From: Anderseniella sp963700735 | GTDB taxonomy: Bacteria > Pseudomonadota > Alphaproteobacteria > Rhizobiales > Aestuariivirgaceae | Direction: 5' to 3' | Length of the DNA stretch: 64,000 nt | Assembly (NCBI GenBank): GCA_963700735.1 | Contig: CAVOYR010000003.1 | Span: 124,001-188,000, forward strand | In this document: positions 27,589 through 35,916 of the stretch, in pieces | How the letters are laid out: the number at the start of each line of letters is the position of its first letter | Numbering within the stretch: the first letter of the stretch is position 1 | The notes under the pieces: model-generated | Databases searched by the model: none | Told to the model about the DNA's origin: nothing | The model's input: only the letters and a program-made list of their open reading frames with translations | Program-made: the position numbers and the translations under genes

Positions 27589-27792
27589 TTCATCCGAGAA
27601 GGCGGTCCATTCATATTCGAGGCCGTTCTTCTTGGCGCGGTCGAGTGCAACGAAGAAGGCGGCAAGTTCGTCAGACGGGGTTTCGGCCAGAGCGATACGA
27701 AGCTTCTTGGCTTCGGCGCCCGTCACGGCCAATCCGGCCGCCACGATGACGGCGGCAAGCAATACGCTCAGATTGCGCAATATCCTGAACAT
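27586..27792 (-). pseudogene. NMT1/THI5-like ABC transporter binding-protein gene cut by the IS5 element
   Basis: It starts with a Sec signal peptide (MFRILRNLSVLLAAVIVAAG... cleaved before KKLRIALAE) and continues LRIALAETPSDELAAFFVALDRAK, then FSDEEL, the N-terminus of nitrate/taurine/riboflavin-type solute-binding proteins. From about 27588 the sequence is the IS5 terminal repeat and the frame runs out into it. About 240 residues and any downstream permease/ATPase genes are missing. The GntR gene just upstream may have been its regulator. Confidence 0.8.
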
Positions 27793-27900
27793 GTCATGTC
27801 TCCCTAGTGGTGGTTCAAGTATTATGGTTTCTTGTGTGCACTTTGACCGGTGGCATCCCGCCGGCAGTACCCTCTTTTCGTTGTTTTTCAGGAGCCGGCG

Positions 27901-28590
27901 TCAGTTCTCCTCGAACAGGCGGTTTGATACCGACCCGATGTGTAGGCGCATCGCATCATAGGCACCTGCGCCATCGCGGGTCTCGATGGCCGCGGCGATC
28001 TTGCGGTGCTCGGAGAAACTGGAGTGGTCGCGCGGCGGACGTTGAGTACTGCGTACCACGCTGCCCCATGCAACTGCGCGGCGCACCTGGTTCAGTTGGT
28101 CGAACAGGGCCAGCAGCAGAATGTTGTCGGAGGCCTCGGCGATGGCGCGGTGGAACAGGTCGTCCTGAGTTTCATAATCATGCCAGCTCGTTGCCGCTTC
28201 TGCCCGGTCCATCGCGAGCTTCATGCGAACGATCGCTTCGCCCGACGCGTGCAGCGCAGCTTCACGCGCGATCGCCGCCTCGATGCACACGCGCGCCTGC
28301 ATCATCCTGATCGGGGTGATCTGCGTGCTGAGGGATGCAATCCCGCCCGGCAGCAGCGTTTCGCCGTGACTGGCCACGAAGGTGCCCTTGCCGACGTGCC
28401 GCCAGATCGCGCCTTCGCGCTCCAGCGTGTCGAGCGCCCGGCGCAAGGTGCCGCGGCTGACACCAAACTGGCCGATCAGCTCGCGCTCGGGCGGCAGCCT
28501 GTCTCCCGGCGCGTAGCCCCTGGAAACAATCAGCTCCTTCACCTGCGAGGCGACTCCCTGATGCTCTTTGTCGTCGGGTATTGTCAGCAT
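27901..28590 (-). CDS. GntR/FadR-family transcriptional regulator
   Basis: A 229-residue protein. The winged helix-turn-helix has GDRLPPERELIGQFGVSRGTLRRALDTLE and EGAIWRHVGKGTFVA. An all-helical FCD ligand domain follows, with metal-type His residues in DDLFHRAIAEAS and the closing MRLHIGSVSNRLFEE. FCD members sense small carboxylates. It precedes the IS-disrupted transporter gene on the same strand and may have controlled it. A dyad 12-27 bp upstream of the start may be its own operator. Confidence 0.9.
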   Translation of the reverse strand: MLTIPDDKEHQGVASQVKELIVSRGYAPGDRLPPERELIGQFGVSRGTLRRALDTLEREGAIWRHVGKGTFVASHGETLLPGGIASLSTQITPIRMMQARVCIEAAIAREAALHASGEAIVRMKLAMDRAEAATSWHDYETQDDLFHRAIAEASDNILLLALFDQLNQVRRAVAWGSVVRSTQRPPRDHSSFSEHRKIAAAIETRDGAGAYDAMRLHIGSVSNRLFEEN

Positions 28591-28601
28591 ATTGGCACTT
28601 C

Positions 28602-28617
28602 AATTGATTAACCAATT
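28602..28617. promoter_or_regulatory. Candidate GntR autoregulatory operator
   Basis: AATTGATTAACCAATT is a near-perfect dyad (one mismatched pair), 12 bp upstream of the gntR start, and resembles the spacing of FadR-type sites. Binding is inferred from position only. Confidence 0.4.
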
Positions 28618-28886
28618 TACGCTCAATACCAAAATCTGACTCGGATTTCAGTGAGAAGTCAATGCTCGAATCCAAGATTTATCAAATTGGTCCGGATTGA
28701 TCCGGCAAGCATCCTGCTGCAATGTACGGGCGGGCACCTGCAAGTGTTGCCGTGGATGAAGCAAGCCATGGCTGCCCTGGCATGCGACCACCTACATTGG
28801 TGGCATTGCAATAGACGGGTATTTGAGGCATGCGATCAGCCAGTTTGTACCCATCACCTCCAACTCCTGCACATTGGCCATCTCCC

Positions 28887-31109
28887 ATGATCGACAAATC
28901 CACTCCCGACATCATCTACACGAAAGTTGATGAAGCCCCCCAGCTCGCTTCGGCCTCGCTGCTGCCCATCATCCAGTCGTTTGCGTCGGCGGCGGGCATA
29001 TCTGTCGGCACCAAGGACATATCGCTTGCAGGCCGCATCATTGCGGCTTTTCCTGAACGCTTGCGGGAAGACCAGCGCCGGCCTGATGATCTGGCCGAGT
29101 TGGGACAACTGGTCCTGAACCCCAGCGCCAACGTGATCAAGTTGCCCAACATCTCGGCGTCGGTGCCGCAGATGGTCGCCGCAATCAAGGAATTGCAGGC
29201 TCAGGGTTATGCCGTTCCGAACTACCCCGAATCTCCTTCCAACGATGAGGAACGCGCCACTCGCGCCCGCTACGACGCGATCAAGGGCTCTGCGGTAAAT
29301 CCGGTTCTGCGTGAAGGTAATTCCGACCGGCGTGCCGCAACCGCGGTCAAGAACTATGCCAAGGCCAATCCGCACTCGATGGGAGCATGGTCGCCTGACA
29401 GCAAGACCGTGGTTTCGACCATGACCGCCAATGACTTCTTCTCCAACGAGAAGTCCGCGACCCTCAGCGCCGAGCAAGCCGGTGACGCGCGCATCGAGCT
29501 GGTGTCACACGATGGAACGGTTACCGTCCTGAAGGAAAAGGTTACCTACGCCCCCGGTACGATCGTGGACGCAACCTTCATGTCGGCTCATGCGCTTGAC
29601 GAATTTCTGACCGGGCAGATTGCCGAGACAAAGGCCGCTGGCACCCTGTTCTCGGTGCACCTGAAGGCGACCATGATGAAGGTGTCGGACCCGATCATCT
29701 TCGGCCATGTGGTGAAGGTCTTCCTGCAACCGGTCTTCAATGCCTATGGCGACAAGCTGGCTGCAGCCGGTGTCAATCCGAACTCCGGCCTGGGCGCACT
29801 TCTGGACCAGGTCAAAGCCATGCCGGACGGCGAGGAAATTCTGGCCGCCATTGACAAGGTGATAGCGCAGCGTCCGCCGCTCTACATGGTCAATTCCGAT
29901 AGGGGCATCACCAATCTTCACGTGCCTTCGGATGTTATCATTGATGCATCCATTCCGGCGCTGATCCGCGCGGGAGGAAAGGGCTGGGCACCGGATGGCC
30001 AACCCGCCGACACCAACTGCATCATACCAGATAGCTCCTACGCGCCGGTCTATGACGAAACAATAAAGTACTTCAAGGAAACTGGTGCACTGGATCCGCG
30101 TACCGCCGGAACGGTGCAGAACATCGGCCTGATGGCCCAAAAGGCCGAGGAATACGGCTCGCACCCAACCACGTTCGAGATTGCGCATGCTGGCACCGTT
30201 CGCCTCGTCCTGGCCAATGGCGAGACGCTGCATGAGCACGAAGTGGAGGCCGGCGACATCTGGCGTTCGGCATCAACCAGGCAGGCACCGGTTGAAGACT
30301 GGGTCAGGCTGGCCATCAGCCGGCAGAAAGCGGAAGGCTGCCAGGCAATCTTCTGGCTGGATGAAAACCGCCCGCATGATCGCGAGCTGCTGAAGTATGT
30401 CCGGCCGATCCTTGCCGATGCGGGCGTGGCCGGCAAGTTCGAGATACTGGCTCCACGTGAAGCAACCCGCCTTTCGCTCGAAACCATTCGCAAAGGCAAG
30501 AATTCCATCTCGATTACCGGCAACGTGCTGCGCGACTATCTGACCGACCTGTTCCCGATCCTGGAGCTGGGCACCTCGGCCAAGATGCTGTCGATCGTGA
30601 AGCTGATGAACGGCGGTGCCATGTTCGAGACCGGTGCAGGCGGCTCTGCCCCAAAGCATGTGCAGCAGCTGGTAGAGGAAAACCATCTGCGCTGGGACTC
30701 CCTTGGCGAGTTCTGCGCCCTTGGGGAGAGCCTGAAATTCCTTTCCGAAACCAAGGTCAACGACAAGGCACGCATACTGGGAAATGCCGTCGACCGGGCC
30801 ACGCAGGGCGTTCTCGACTACAACAAGTCACCGCAGGCAAAGGTGGGGCAGACCGACAATCGCAGCAGCCACTACTACTTTGCTCTCTACTGGGCCAAGG
30901 CACTGGCAAGCCAGAACGAGGATGCGGAACTGCTCGCCCACTTCGCGCCCATCGCCAAGGAACTTGAGGAGAACGAAGAGGTGATCCTCGCCGAACTCGC
31001 AGCCTCGGAGGGCAAGTCCGTTGACCTGGGCGGATACTACAATACCGACCCGAAGAAGACCGAAGGGGTCATGCGGCCATCGCCAACGTTGCAACGGATC
31101 CTTGGCTGA
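28887..31109 (+). CDS. icd: NADP-dependent isocitrate dehydrogenase, monomeric type
   Basis: A 740-residue enzyme, the usual length of monomeric IDH (about 740), unrelated in fold detail to the 400-residue dimeric form. It oxidises isocitrate to 2-oxoglutarate in the TCA cycle. Recognisable blocks are LPNISASVPQMVAAIKELQ, YPESPSNDEE, NPVLREGNSDRRAATAVKNYA, SVHLKATMMKVSDPIIFGH, GTVQNIGLMAQKAEEYGSH, IFWLDENRPHDRELL, and ETGAGGSAPKHVQQL with the substrate region. The start at 28887 (MIDKSTPDIIY) matches the family. It has its own 300-bp upstream region and no operon partner. Confidence 0.96.
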   Translation: MIDKSTPDIIYTKVDEAPQLASASLLPIIQSFASAAGISVGTKDISLAGRIIAAFPERLREDQRRPDDLAELGQLVLNPSANVIKLPNISASVPQMVAAIKELQAQGYAVPNYPESPSNDEERATRARYDAIKGSAVNPVLREGNSDRRAATAVKNYAKANPHSMGAWSPDSKTVVSTMTANDFFSNEKSATLSAEQAGDARIELVSHDGTVTVLKEKVTYAPGTIVDATFMSAHALDEFLTGQIAETKAAGTLFSVHLKATMMKVSDPIIFGHVVKVFLQPVFNAYGDKLAAAGVNPNSGLGALLDQVKAMPDGEEILAAIDKVIAQRPPLYMVNSDRGITNLHVPSDVIIDASIPALIRAGGKGWAPDGQPADTNCIIPDSSYAPVYDETIKYFKETGALDPRTAGTVQNIGLMAQKAEEYGSHPTTFEIAHAGTVRLVLANGETLHEHEVEAGDIWRSASTRQAPVEDWVRLAISRQKAEGCQAIFWLDENRPHDRELLKYVRPILADAGVAGKFEILAPREATRLSLETIRKGKNSISITGNVLRDYLTDLFPILELGTSAKMLSIVKLMNGGAMFETGAGGSAPKHVQQLVEENHLRWDSLGEFCALGESLKFLSETKVNDKARILGNAVDRATQGVLDYNKSPQAKVGQTDNRSSHYYFALYWAKALASQNEDAELLAHFAPIAKELEENEEVILAELAASEGKSVDLGGYYNTDPKKTEGVMRPSPTLQRILG

Positions 31110-31156
31110 TGCAGAGCCAGTAGCGAGATCAGGGACATTCCCGGAATAAAACCGTC

Positions 31157-31330
31157 TTGTGGTGGATGGTTCTTGCGCCACAGGATCTGCCGGCAGATCT
31201 GCAGTCGGACCTGGAGAAAGTGTTCACCAATGCAGCGGCTGAACCAGCGTTCCGTTCCCTGATGGAAAGCAAGGGGGCAGTTGCACGCATCGCAGGTTCG
31301 GCAGAGACCCAAAAGCTGCTGTGGGCTTCA
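31157..31330 (+). pseudogene. Remnant of a TctC/Bug-type binding-protein gene (C-terminal piece)
   Basis: The frame encodes WWMVLAPQDLPADLQSDLEK, then FTNAAAEPAFRSLMESKGAV and AGSAETQKLLWASD. This matches the last 60 residues of tripartite-tricarboxylate-transporter binding proteins (a V-x-A-P-x-x-x-P-A-x-x-x-x-L pattern). No N-terminal part precedes it; icd ends 47 bp upstream. After about 31330 the frame runs antisense through the phosphoribosyltransferase gene. Read as a decayed fragment. Confidence 0.5.
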
Positions 31331-31969
31331 GACTTCGGCGGTTTGCCGGACCGGAAACGCCATCTCGGGCCGGTAGGCGTCAAAGCTCGACAGCCTTTGG
31401 GCGTTACATTCGTGCTGCCAGCGCGACCCCGGGATGACGCCCGCGACGCAGCGGTACATCTGCCGGTACTCGCGCGTGCGATCATTGTCCTCGATGGCGA
31501 CAGCAGCCATGGCGACCACCTTGCCGTGCTGGCGCTCGACCAGCCGGATCGCTCCGTCCATGGTGCCGCCGGTCTCGACCCACTGGTCGACCAGCAGAAC
31601 ACGGGTGCGGGGTGCAAAGGCGGGCTTGCGCATTTCCATGTCCTGGGTGCGGCCCGAATAGTTGGAGAATGTCACCCTGTCGGTGTCGACACACAGCTTG
31701 CCTGCCTTGCGGATGGGCAGGAAGCCAACGCCAAGCCGGGTGGCAAGCGCGGAGCCCAGCACGAAGCCCATGGCGTCCAGCCCGCCGACCACATCCACAA
31801 CGAGACCTTCAAGGTCAGCCACCAGGTCATCGAGCAGGTCGTGAAACGCCTCGCCGTTGATGTAGATCGAGGTCGGGTCCAGCCATGCAAACTTTTCGCC
31901 CTTGGTATTGGGCGCCATGATGTTGAGATACCAGCGATCATCGCGTGGACCCTTTTGACGTGCAGTCAT
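31328..31969 (-). CDS. Phosphoribosyltransferase-fold protein
   Basis: A 213-residue type-I PRTase-like protein. RVLLVDQWVETGGTMDGAI is the PRPP-binding signature (two hydrophobic residues, D, then G-G-T), and an earlier VDVVGGLDAMGFVLGSALA and FLPIRKAGKL complete the fold, as in adenine/xanthine PRTases. The substrate is unknown. It overlaps the TIM-barrel gene by 4 bp (ATGA), so the two proteins are made together. Proximity to the LysR gene and the pyrimidine operon suggests a nucleobase or ribosyl compound, which is inference. Confidence 0.8.
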   Translation of the reverse strand: MTARQKGPRDDRWYLNIMAPNTKGEKFAWLDPTSIYINGEAFHDLLDDLVADLEGLVVDVVGGLDAMGFVLGSALATRLGVGFLPIRKAGKLCVDTDRVTFSNYSGRTQDMEMRKPAFAPRTRVLLVDQWVETGGTMDGAIRLVERQHGKVVAMAAVAIEDNDRTREYRQMYRCVAGVIPGSRWQHECNAQRLSSFDAYRPEMAFPVRQTAEV

Positions 31970-32733
31970 GATGGTGTGCCTCCTCCAAGCTCGCAGGTAA
32001 TCCGCATCAGCCGTTTGAGCCGTGCGGGATCAATGTCGTAGAAATTGCCGTCATGATTGATGCCGGTTGCCACCATGAAGCAGTCGATATCGGCATAGGC
32101 GAGCGCATTGTCGGGTGTGATGCCGGATGCCAGTGCCAGCGGCCTGTTACCGATGCCCGCACGAAATGCCTTGATCTTGCCGAGGTCCGCCTGCTTGCCG
32201 GTTGCCACGCCGGAGGTGGTGACAACGTCCATGTGGGGACACGCCTTGCGCGCAGCTGCCTCATGGTCTTTCGGTGCCACCTCGCGCTGCTTCTTGAAGG
32301 CGGTGCCGCCGAAATACAGCCCTGTCCATTGGCTGGCTTCTCGCACACGGTCAATCTCGTCGGCTTCATCCTGACGAGCTGCATGTTCGGCAATGCGGGC
32401 ATCATCCGCCCAGTAGCCATCGGCCATGCACCCGTCCTGTTGCAACGCGCCCAGTACCGGAAACGCATCGCGGCCCGTCACTGCCAGGAAGTTCAGTCCC
32501 ATCCAAAGCGACGGGAAGGCATTGCGCACGTCCCGGATGATCGGCTCGAATTCCGGCACGCCGAAGTCATGGTTGATCAGAAAGCAGCCCGCAGCCCCTT
32601 CGCCGACGAGTATCCGGACATTCTCCAGCGTGCGCGCGGTGTCGAGCACATGGATGACCGGCAGCACAACAGGGCCAGGCGACTTGAACAGCTTGTGAAA
32701 ATCTGTTCGGTTCATGGCAATGAAACTACCCAT
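31966..32733 (-). CDS. TIM-barrel protein resembling the BtpA/SgcQ family
   Basis: A 255-residue protein beginning VLPVIHVLDTARTLENVRI. Later strand motifs are SLWMGLNFLAV, TGLYFGGTAF and DVVTTSGVATGKQADLGKIK, with a C-terminal phosphate-binding signature ALASGITPDNALAYADIDCFMVATGI. This is the layout of BtpA/SgcQ-like barrels related to ribosyl-phosphate enzymes. Start could also be the Met at residue 7. It is the upstream gene of the pair with the phosphoribosyltransferase and divergent from lysR. Reaction unknown. Confidence 0.6.
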   Translation of the reverse strand: MGSFIAMNRTDFHKLFKSPGPVVLPVIHVLDTARTLENVRILVGEGAAGCFLINHDFGVPEFEPIIRDVRNAFPSLWMGLNFLAVTGRDAFPVLGALQQDGCMADGYWADDARIAEHAARQDEADEIDRVREASQWTGLYFGGTAFKKQREVAPKDHEAAARKACPHMDVVTTSGVATGKQADLGKIKAFRAGIGNRPLALASGITPDNALAYADIDCFMVATGINHDGNFYDIDPARLKRLMRITCELGGGTPS

Positions 32734-32752
32734 TGCCGCCGGATTGGAAAAA

Positions 32753-32769
32753 TTTATAGTTCAAATAAA
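32753..32769. promoter_or_regulatory. Candidate LysR site in the divergent promoter
   Basis: TTTAT and ATAAA arms (32753-32757, 32765-32769) are separated by 7 nt, in the 64-bp gap between the TIM-barrel and lysR genes. AT-rich interrupted dyads here are typical of LysR autoregulatory sites. Confidence 0.4.
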
Positions 32770-32797
32770 GTCATAAGAACTCAATATGTGAAAAGCC

Positions 32798-33697
32798 ATG
32801 GCCGCCACCAACCTGCCCACCGACCTGCTACGCACCTTCATCACCGCAATTGACCTCGGCGGCTATACCAGGGCAGCGGAGGTGCTTGGCCGCAGCCAAC
32901 CTGCCGTGAGCCTGCAGATGCAGCGGTTGGAAACGCTGCTTGGCAACAAGCTGATCATCCAGTCGGGCCGCGAAATGAAGCTGACCGAGGACGGCAAGGC
33001 GCTCGCGGTGATCGCGCGCCAGATGCTACGGCTCAACGACATGGCGGTGGGCCAGTTCGAGCGCGCGCGCGTCCAGGCGGCATTACGCATCGGCCTGCCG
33101 ATCGACTTTGCGGTGACGGAGCTTCAGCGCGGGCTGACGGCGTTTGCCCGCCAGGACACCGGCGCAGGGATCGAGATACACTGTGACCTGTCCCGCGTAC
33201 TGCTGGACCGGTTGCACCGCGACGACATCGACCTGACGGTTGCGCTGTTTCCCGGCGGCGACCAGCAATACCTGGTGCAGCAATGGCAGGAGCAGCCGAT
33301 CTGGGTGGCAAGCGACAGTTTCGAGGTGCCACATGGCGAACCCGTGCCACTGGTCACCCACCCGCAAGGATGCGAGTACCGCAACCGGATGACGACCGCC
33401 CTGACCGGCAAGCGGCGTGACTGGCGCATCGCCTTTTCCAGCCCCGGCATAGGCGGGGTCCAGCGCGCCGTACTTGACGGGCTCGGCGTTTCCGCCCTCA
33501 CCCAACCGACCTTGCTGCCGGGCATGCGCATCCTGTTGCCTGCAGAGGGGTTTCCACAATTGGCCCCTTTGCACATCGGCCTGTTTTACAAGCATTCGCG
33601 CCTTGCCAATGCCGGTCATTCTGCTGCCAGCCGCCTGATCGAACTGGTGGATGCCTCGGGATCCGTCACGCCGCCCAATTCATGGGCATCGTCATAA
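32798..33697 (+). CDS. LysR-family transcriptional regulator
   Basis: A 299-residue LysR protein. The N-terminal helix-turn-helix has LLRTFITAIDLGGYTRAAEVLGRSQPAVSLQMQRLE, followed by the linker helix and a periplasmic-binding-protein-like effector domain from about residue 92. Divergent from the phosphoribosyltransferase pair and directly upstream of the transporter/pyrimidine operon, it is placed to control either or both. Candidate dyads lie before its start and over its stop codon. Confidence 0.92.
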   Translation: MAATNLPTDLLRTFITAIDLGGYTRAAEVLGRSQPAVSLQMQRLETLLGNKLIIQSGREMKLTEDGKALAVIARQMLRLNDMAVGQFERARVQAALRIGLPIDFAVTELQRGLTAFARQDTGAGIEIHCDLSRVLLDRLHRDDIDLTVALFPGGDQQYLVQQWQEQPIWVASDSFEVPHGEPVPLVTHPQGCEYRNRMTTALTGKRRDWRIAFSSPGIGGVQRAVLDGLGVSALTQPTLLPGMRILLPAEGFPQLAPLHIGLFYKHSRLANAGHSAASRLIELVDASGSVTPPNSWASS

Positions 33698-33709
33698 ACA
33701 GAATTTATG
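33693..33709. promoter_or_regulatory. Candidate LysR-type dyad upstream of the transporter operon
   Basis: CATAAA (33693-33698) and TTTATG (33704-33709) form an inverted repeat with a 5-nt spacer at the lysR stop, about 150 bp before the binding-protein gene. It fits the ATAA-N-TTAT shape of the site in the lysR promoter. Confidence 0.4.
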
Positions 33710-33856
33710 ATCGTATTATAAGGATAAATTTCCCCAATCCTCAAGGCTGGCATAGCGTTTTCAGTGGGTTTCGTCGGACTGCATATTGCCGTGGCGGCAG
33801 TGCAAGCCCCAGACTGAAGGTCCCGCAGGCAATAGGCACAAGCAGGAGAGGTGGAC

Positions 33857-34993
33857 ATGGTCAACAACATCAAGAGTGGAATTGTGAAGCCGTCGCGCCG
33901 TGACGTTTTGAAGTACGGTGGAGCAGCGGCCCTGTCGATGCCGTTCGTCAGCCGTGCATGGGCACAGGCTGTCGAGATCAACATGCTGGCCTGGTATGGC
34001 CATGGCGAACCGGACATCGTCGGCGAGTTCGAGGCTGCCAATAACGTAAAGTTCAAGCCGAAGTACTATGCCGGCGGTGACAACATGCTGGGCCTGATCG
34101 CGCAGTCGCCGGCTGGCACCTACGATGTCATCCTGTCGGACGGCGAATTTGTGCAGCAGCTCAATGCGGCCGGCTACATCGAGGAGCTGAACGCCGCCGA
34201 CTACAATTTCGATGACATGCTGCACGATGACTTCAAGCAGTTCCCGGGCCACTGGGCTGACGGCAAGCTGCATTCTGTCATGGTGCGGTGTGGTCACCTT
34301 GGGGTGTCCTACAACAAGAATGCCGTCACTGCCGAGGAAGCCCAGAGCTATAAATGCTTCTGGAAGCCGGAATTGAAGGGCAAGGTAGGCCACTTCGACT
34401 GGCACCTGCCGTCGCTCGGCATGATGAGCCTGACCAATGGCAACGGTGCCGGCCTGTGGGACCTCGACGACGCCAAGTGGACCGCGGTGAAGGAGACCGC
34501 CATGAGCTTGCGTCCGCAGGCTGGCGGCTTCTTCGATTACGGCGGCACGTTCAACAGTCTCAAGAATGGCGAGATGCAGGCCATGTGCGGCATCGGCGAC
34601 TGGATCACCGGCGTGCTGGAGAAGGATGGCGCACCGGTCGCCTCCGTCGTGCCGAAGGAAGGCGGCATCCAGTGGACCGAGAGCTACTGCATCGGCAAGG
34701 GCACCGAGAAGGCAGACATCGTCAAGAAGTTCATCCAGTACATGCTGTCACCCGAAGGCCAGGTGAAGTCTGCCCAGATGGCTGCCTACCCGGGCTTCGC
34801 CATCACCAAGGCCGGCCGTGCCAAGCTGAACGAGGTGGACAAGAAGGAAGCGGAGCGCACCGGCCAGGTGGACGGCATGCCCAACGATCCGATCACGCTG
34901 ATCAAGGAAGGCCGCATCCACTACCGCGACATTCCCAAGCAGCAGAGCCTGGAAGACTGGAACGACTTCTGGTCCGAATACAAGAACGCCTGA
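33857..34993 (+). CDS. PotD-like ABC transporter binding protein with Tat-type signal
   Basis: The ATG at 33857 follows AGGAG by 8 nt; a GTG two codons earlier is possible. The protein has about 378 residues. A twin-arginine leader SRRDVLKYGG and a hydrophobic stretch precede the AWA-Q cleavage region, then a PotD/PotF-type fold (AWYGHGEPDIVGEFEAANN, YDVILSDGEFVQQL, KFIQYMLSPEGQ). It is the first gene of the operon that ends with the uracil-catabolism genes. I infer a pyrimidine-related or amine ligand, but the family alone predicts polyamines. Confidence 0.88.
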   Translation: MVNNIKSGIVKPSRRDVLKYGGAAALSMPFVSRAWAQAVEINMLAWYGHGEPDIVGEFEAANNVKFKPKYYAGGDNMLGLIAQSPAGTYDVILSDGEFVQQLNAAGYIEELNAADYNFDDMLHDDFKQFPGHWADGKLHSVMVRCGHLGVSYNKNAVTAEEAQSYKCFWKPELKGKVGHFDWHLPSLGMMSLTNGNGAGLWDLDDAKWTAVKETAMSLRPQAGGFFDYGGTFNSLKNGEMQAMCGIGDWITGVLEKDGAPVASVVPKEGGIQWTESYCIGKGTEKADIVKKFIQYMLSPEGQVKSAQMAAYPGFAITKAGRAKLNEVDKKEAERTGQVDGMPNDPITLIKEGRIHYRDIPKQQSLEDWNDFWSEYKNA

Positions 34994-35008
34994 CCTGACC
35001 GGCAGATC

Positions 35009-35036
35009 CTGTGTCCCGGCTAGCACCGGGACACAG
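35009..35036 (+). terminator. Intercistronic hairpin between binding-protein and permease genes
   Basis: A perfect 11-bp stem (35009-35019 with 35026-35036, arm CTGTGTCCCGG), 6-nt loop, 15 nt after the stop. No T-tract follows, so it probably stabilises the binding-protein message or partly attenuates, as in the aap operon. Confidence 0.65.
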
Positions 35037-35055
35037 CCTTCAAGGCGTCGCCCGC

Positions 35056-35916
35056 ATGAACCGGCCCGAAAAGAAGAGCATTGATCTCTACGCGATGACT
35101 TGGCGGATGCCGATCATCGTGTGGCAGCTCATCTTCTTTGTCGGACCACTGCTGTTCATGGTCGCGATGTCGTTCTTCGTGGTGAAGAACTATCGCATGG
35201 TCGAAGCATTCGAGTTCACCAACTGGGCACGCATGCTGGGGCGCGGCTACTTCTGGGACAGCTATCTGCTGACCCTGGGCCTTGCCAGCCTGTCCACCAT
35301 CGTGGCCATGGTGATCGCGTTTCCGGCGGCCTATGCGCTTGCCTTCAAGGTACCGGACAGCGTGCGCCGCTGGGCAATCTTCCTGCTCATCATCCCGTTC
35401 TTCACCAGCTACCTCGTGCGAACATTCGCATGGTACGTGATCCTTGCGGAAAACGGCGTGGTGAACGCAATGCTGGGGTACGTTGGCCTTGGTCCCTTTA
35501 CAATGCTGAACACGAAGTTCGGCACCATTGTCGGCTACATGACGCTGACGCTGCCGCTGGTCGTGATCCTGCAAACCTTCGCACTTTCGAACATCGATAC
35601 CCGCCTCGTCGAAGCGGCACACAATCTCGGCTGCAGGCCGTTCGCAACCGTCTGGCGCGTGGTCATTCCACTGGCGAAGACCGGGCTGATCATTGCGGCA
35701 CTGTTCTGCTTCATCCTGTCGTTCGGTGATTTCGTGGCACCCTACTATCTCGGCGGGTCAAAACCGCCAACCTTGCCGATCCTGATTATCGATACCACCA
35801 AGTCGGGCCAGCAGTGGCCGCGCGCCGCCGTGGTTGCCGTGGTGATGATGGTAACGCTGTTCGCCGTTGCTTATGCGGCGCTGACCGCCGCCTACCGAAA
35901 GCGGGGCCGTACATGA
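35056..35916 (+). CDS. ABC transporter permease (PotB/PotH-like)
   Basis: A 286-residue permease with six membrane segments. The EAA loop NIDTRLVEAAHNLGCRPFATVWR is followed by LSFGDFVAPYYLGGSKPPTLPIL. The start MNRPEKKSIDLY at 35056 lies after the hairpin; the frame is open to 35011 but that would overlap the stem. Translationally coupled to the second permease (ATGA). Confidence 0.9.
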   Translation: MNRPEKKSIDLYAMTWRMPIIVWQLIFFVGPLLFMVAMSFFVVKNYRMVEAFEFTNWARMLGRGYFWDSYLLTLGLASLSTIVAMVIAFPAAYALAFKVPDSVRRWAIFLLIIPFFTSYLVRTFAWYVILAENGVVNAMLGYVGLGPFTMLNTKFGTIVGYMTLTLPLVVILQTFALSNIDTRLVEAAHNLGCRPFATVWRVVIPLAKTGLIIAALFCFILSFGDFVAPYYLGGSKPPTLPILIIDTTKSGQQWPRAAVVAVVMMVTLFAVAYAALTAAYRKRGRT

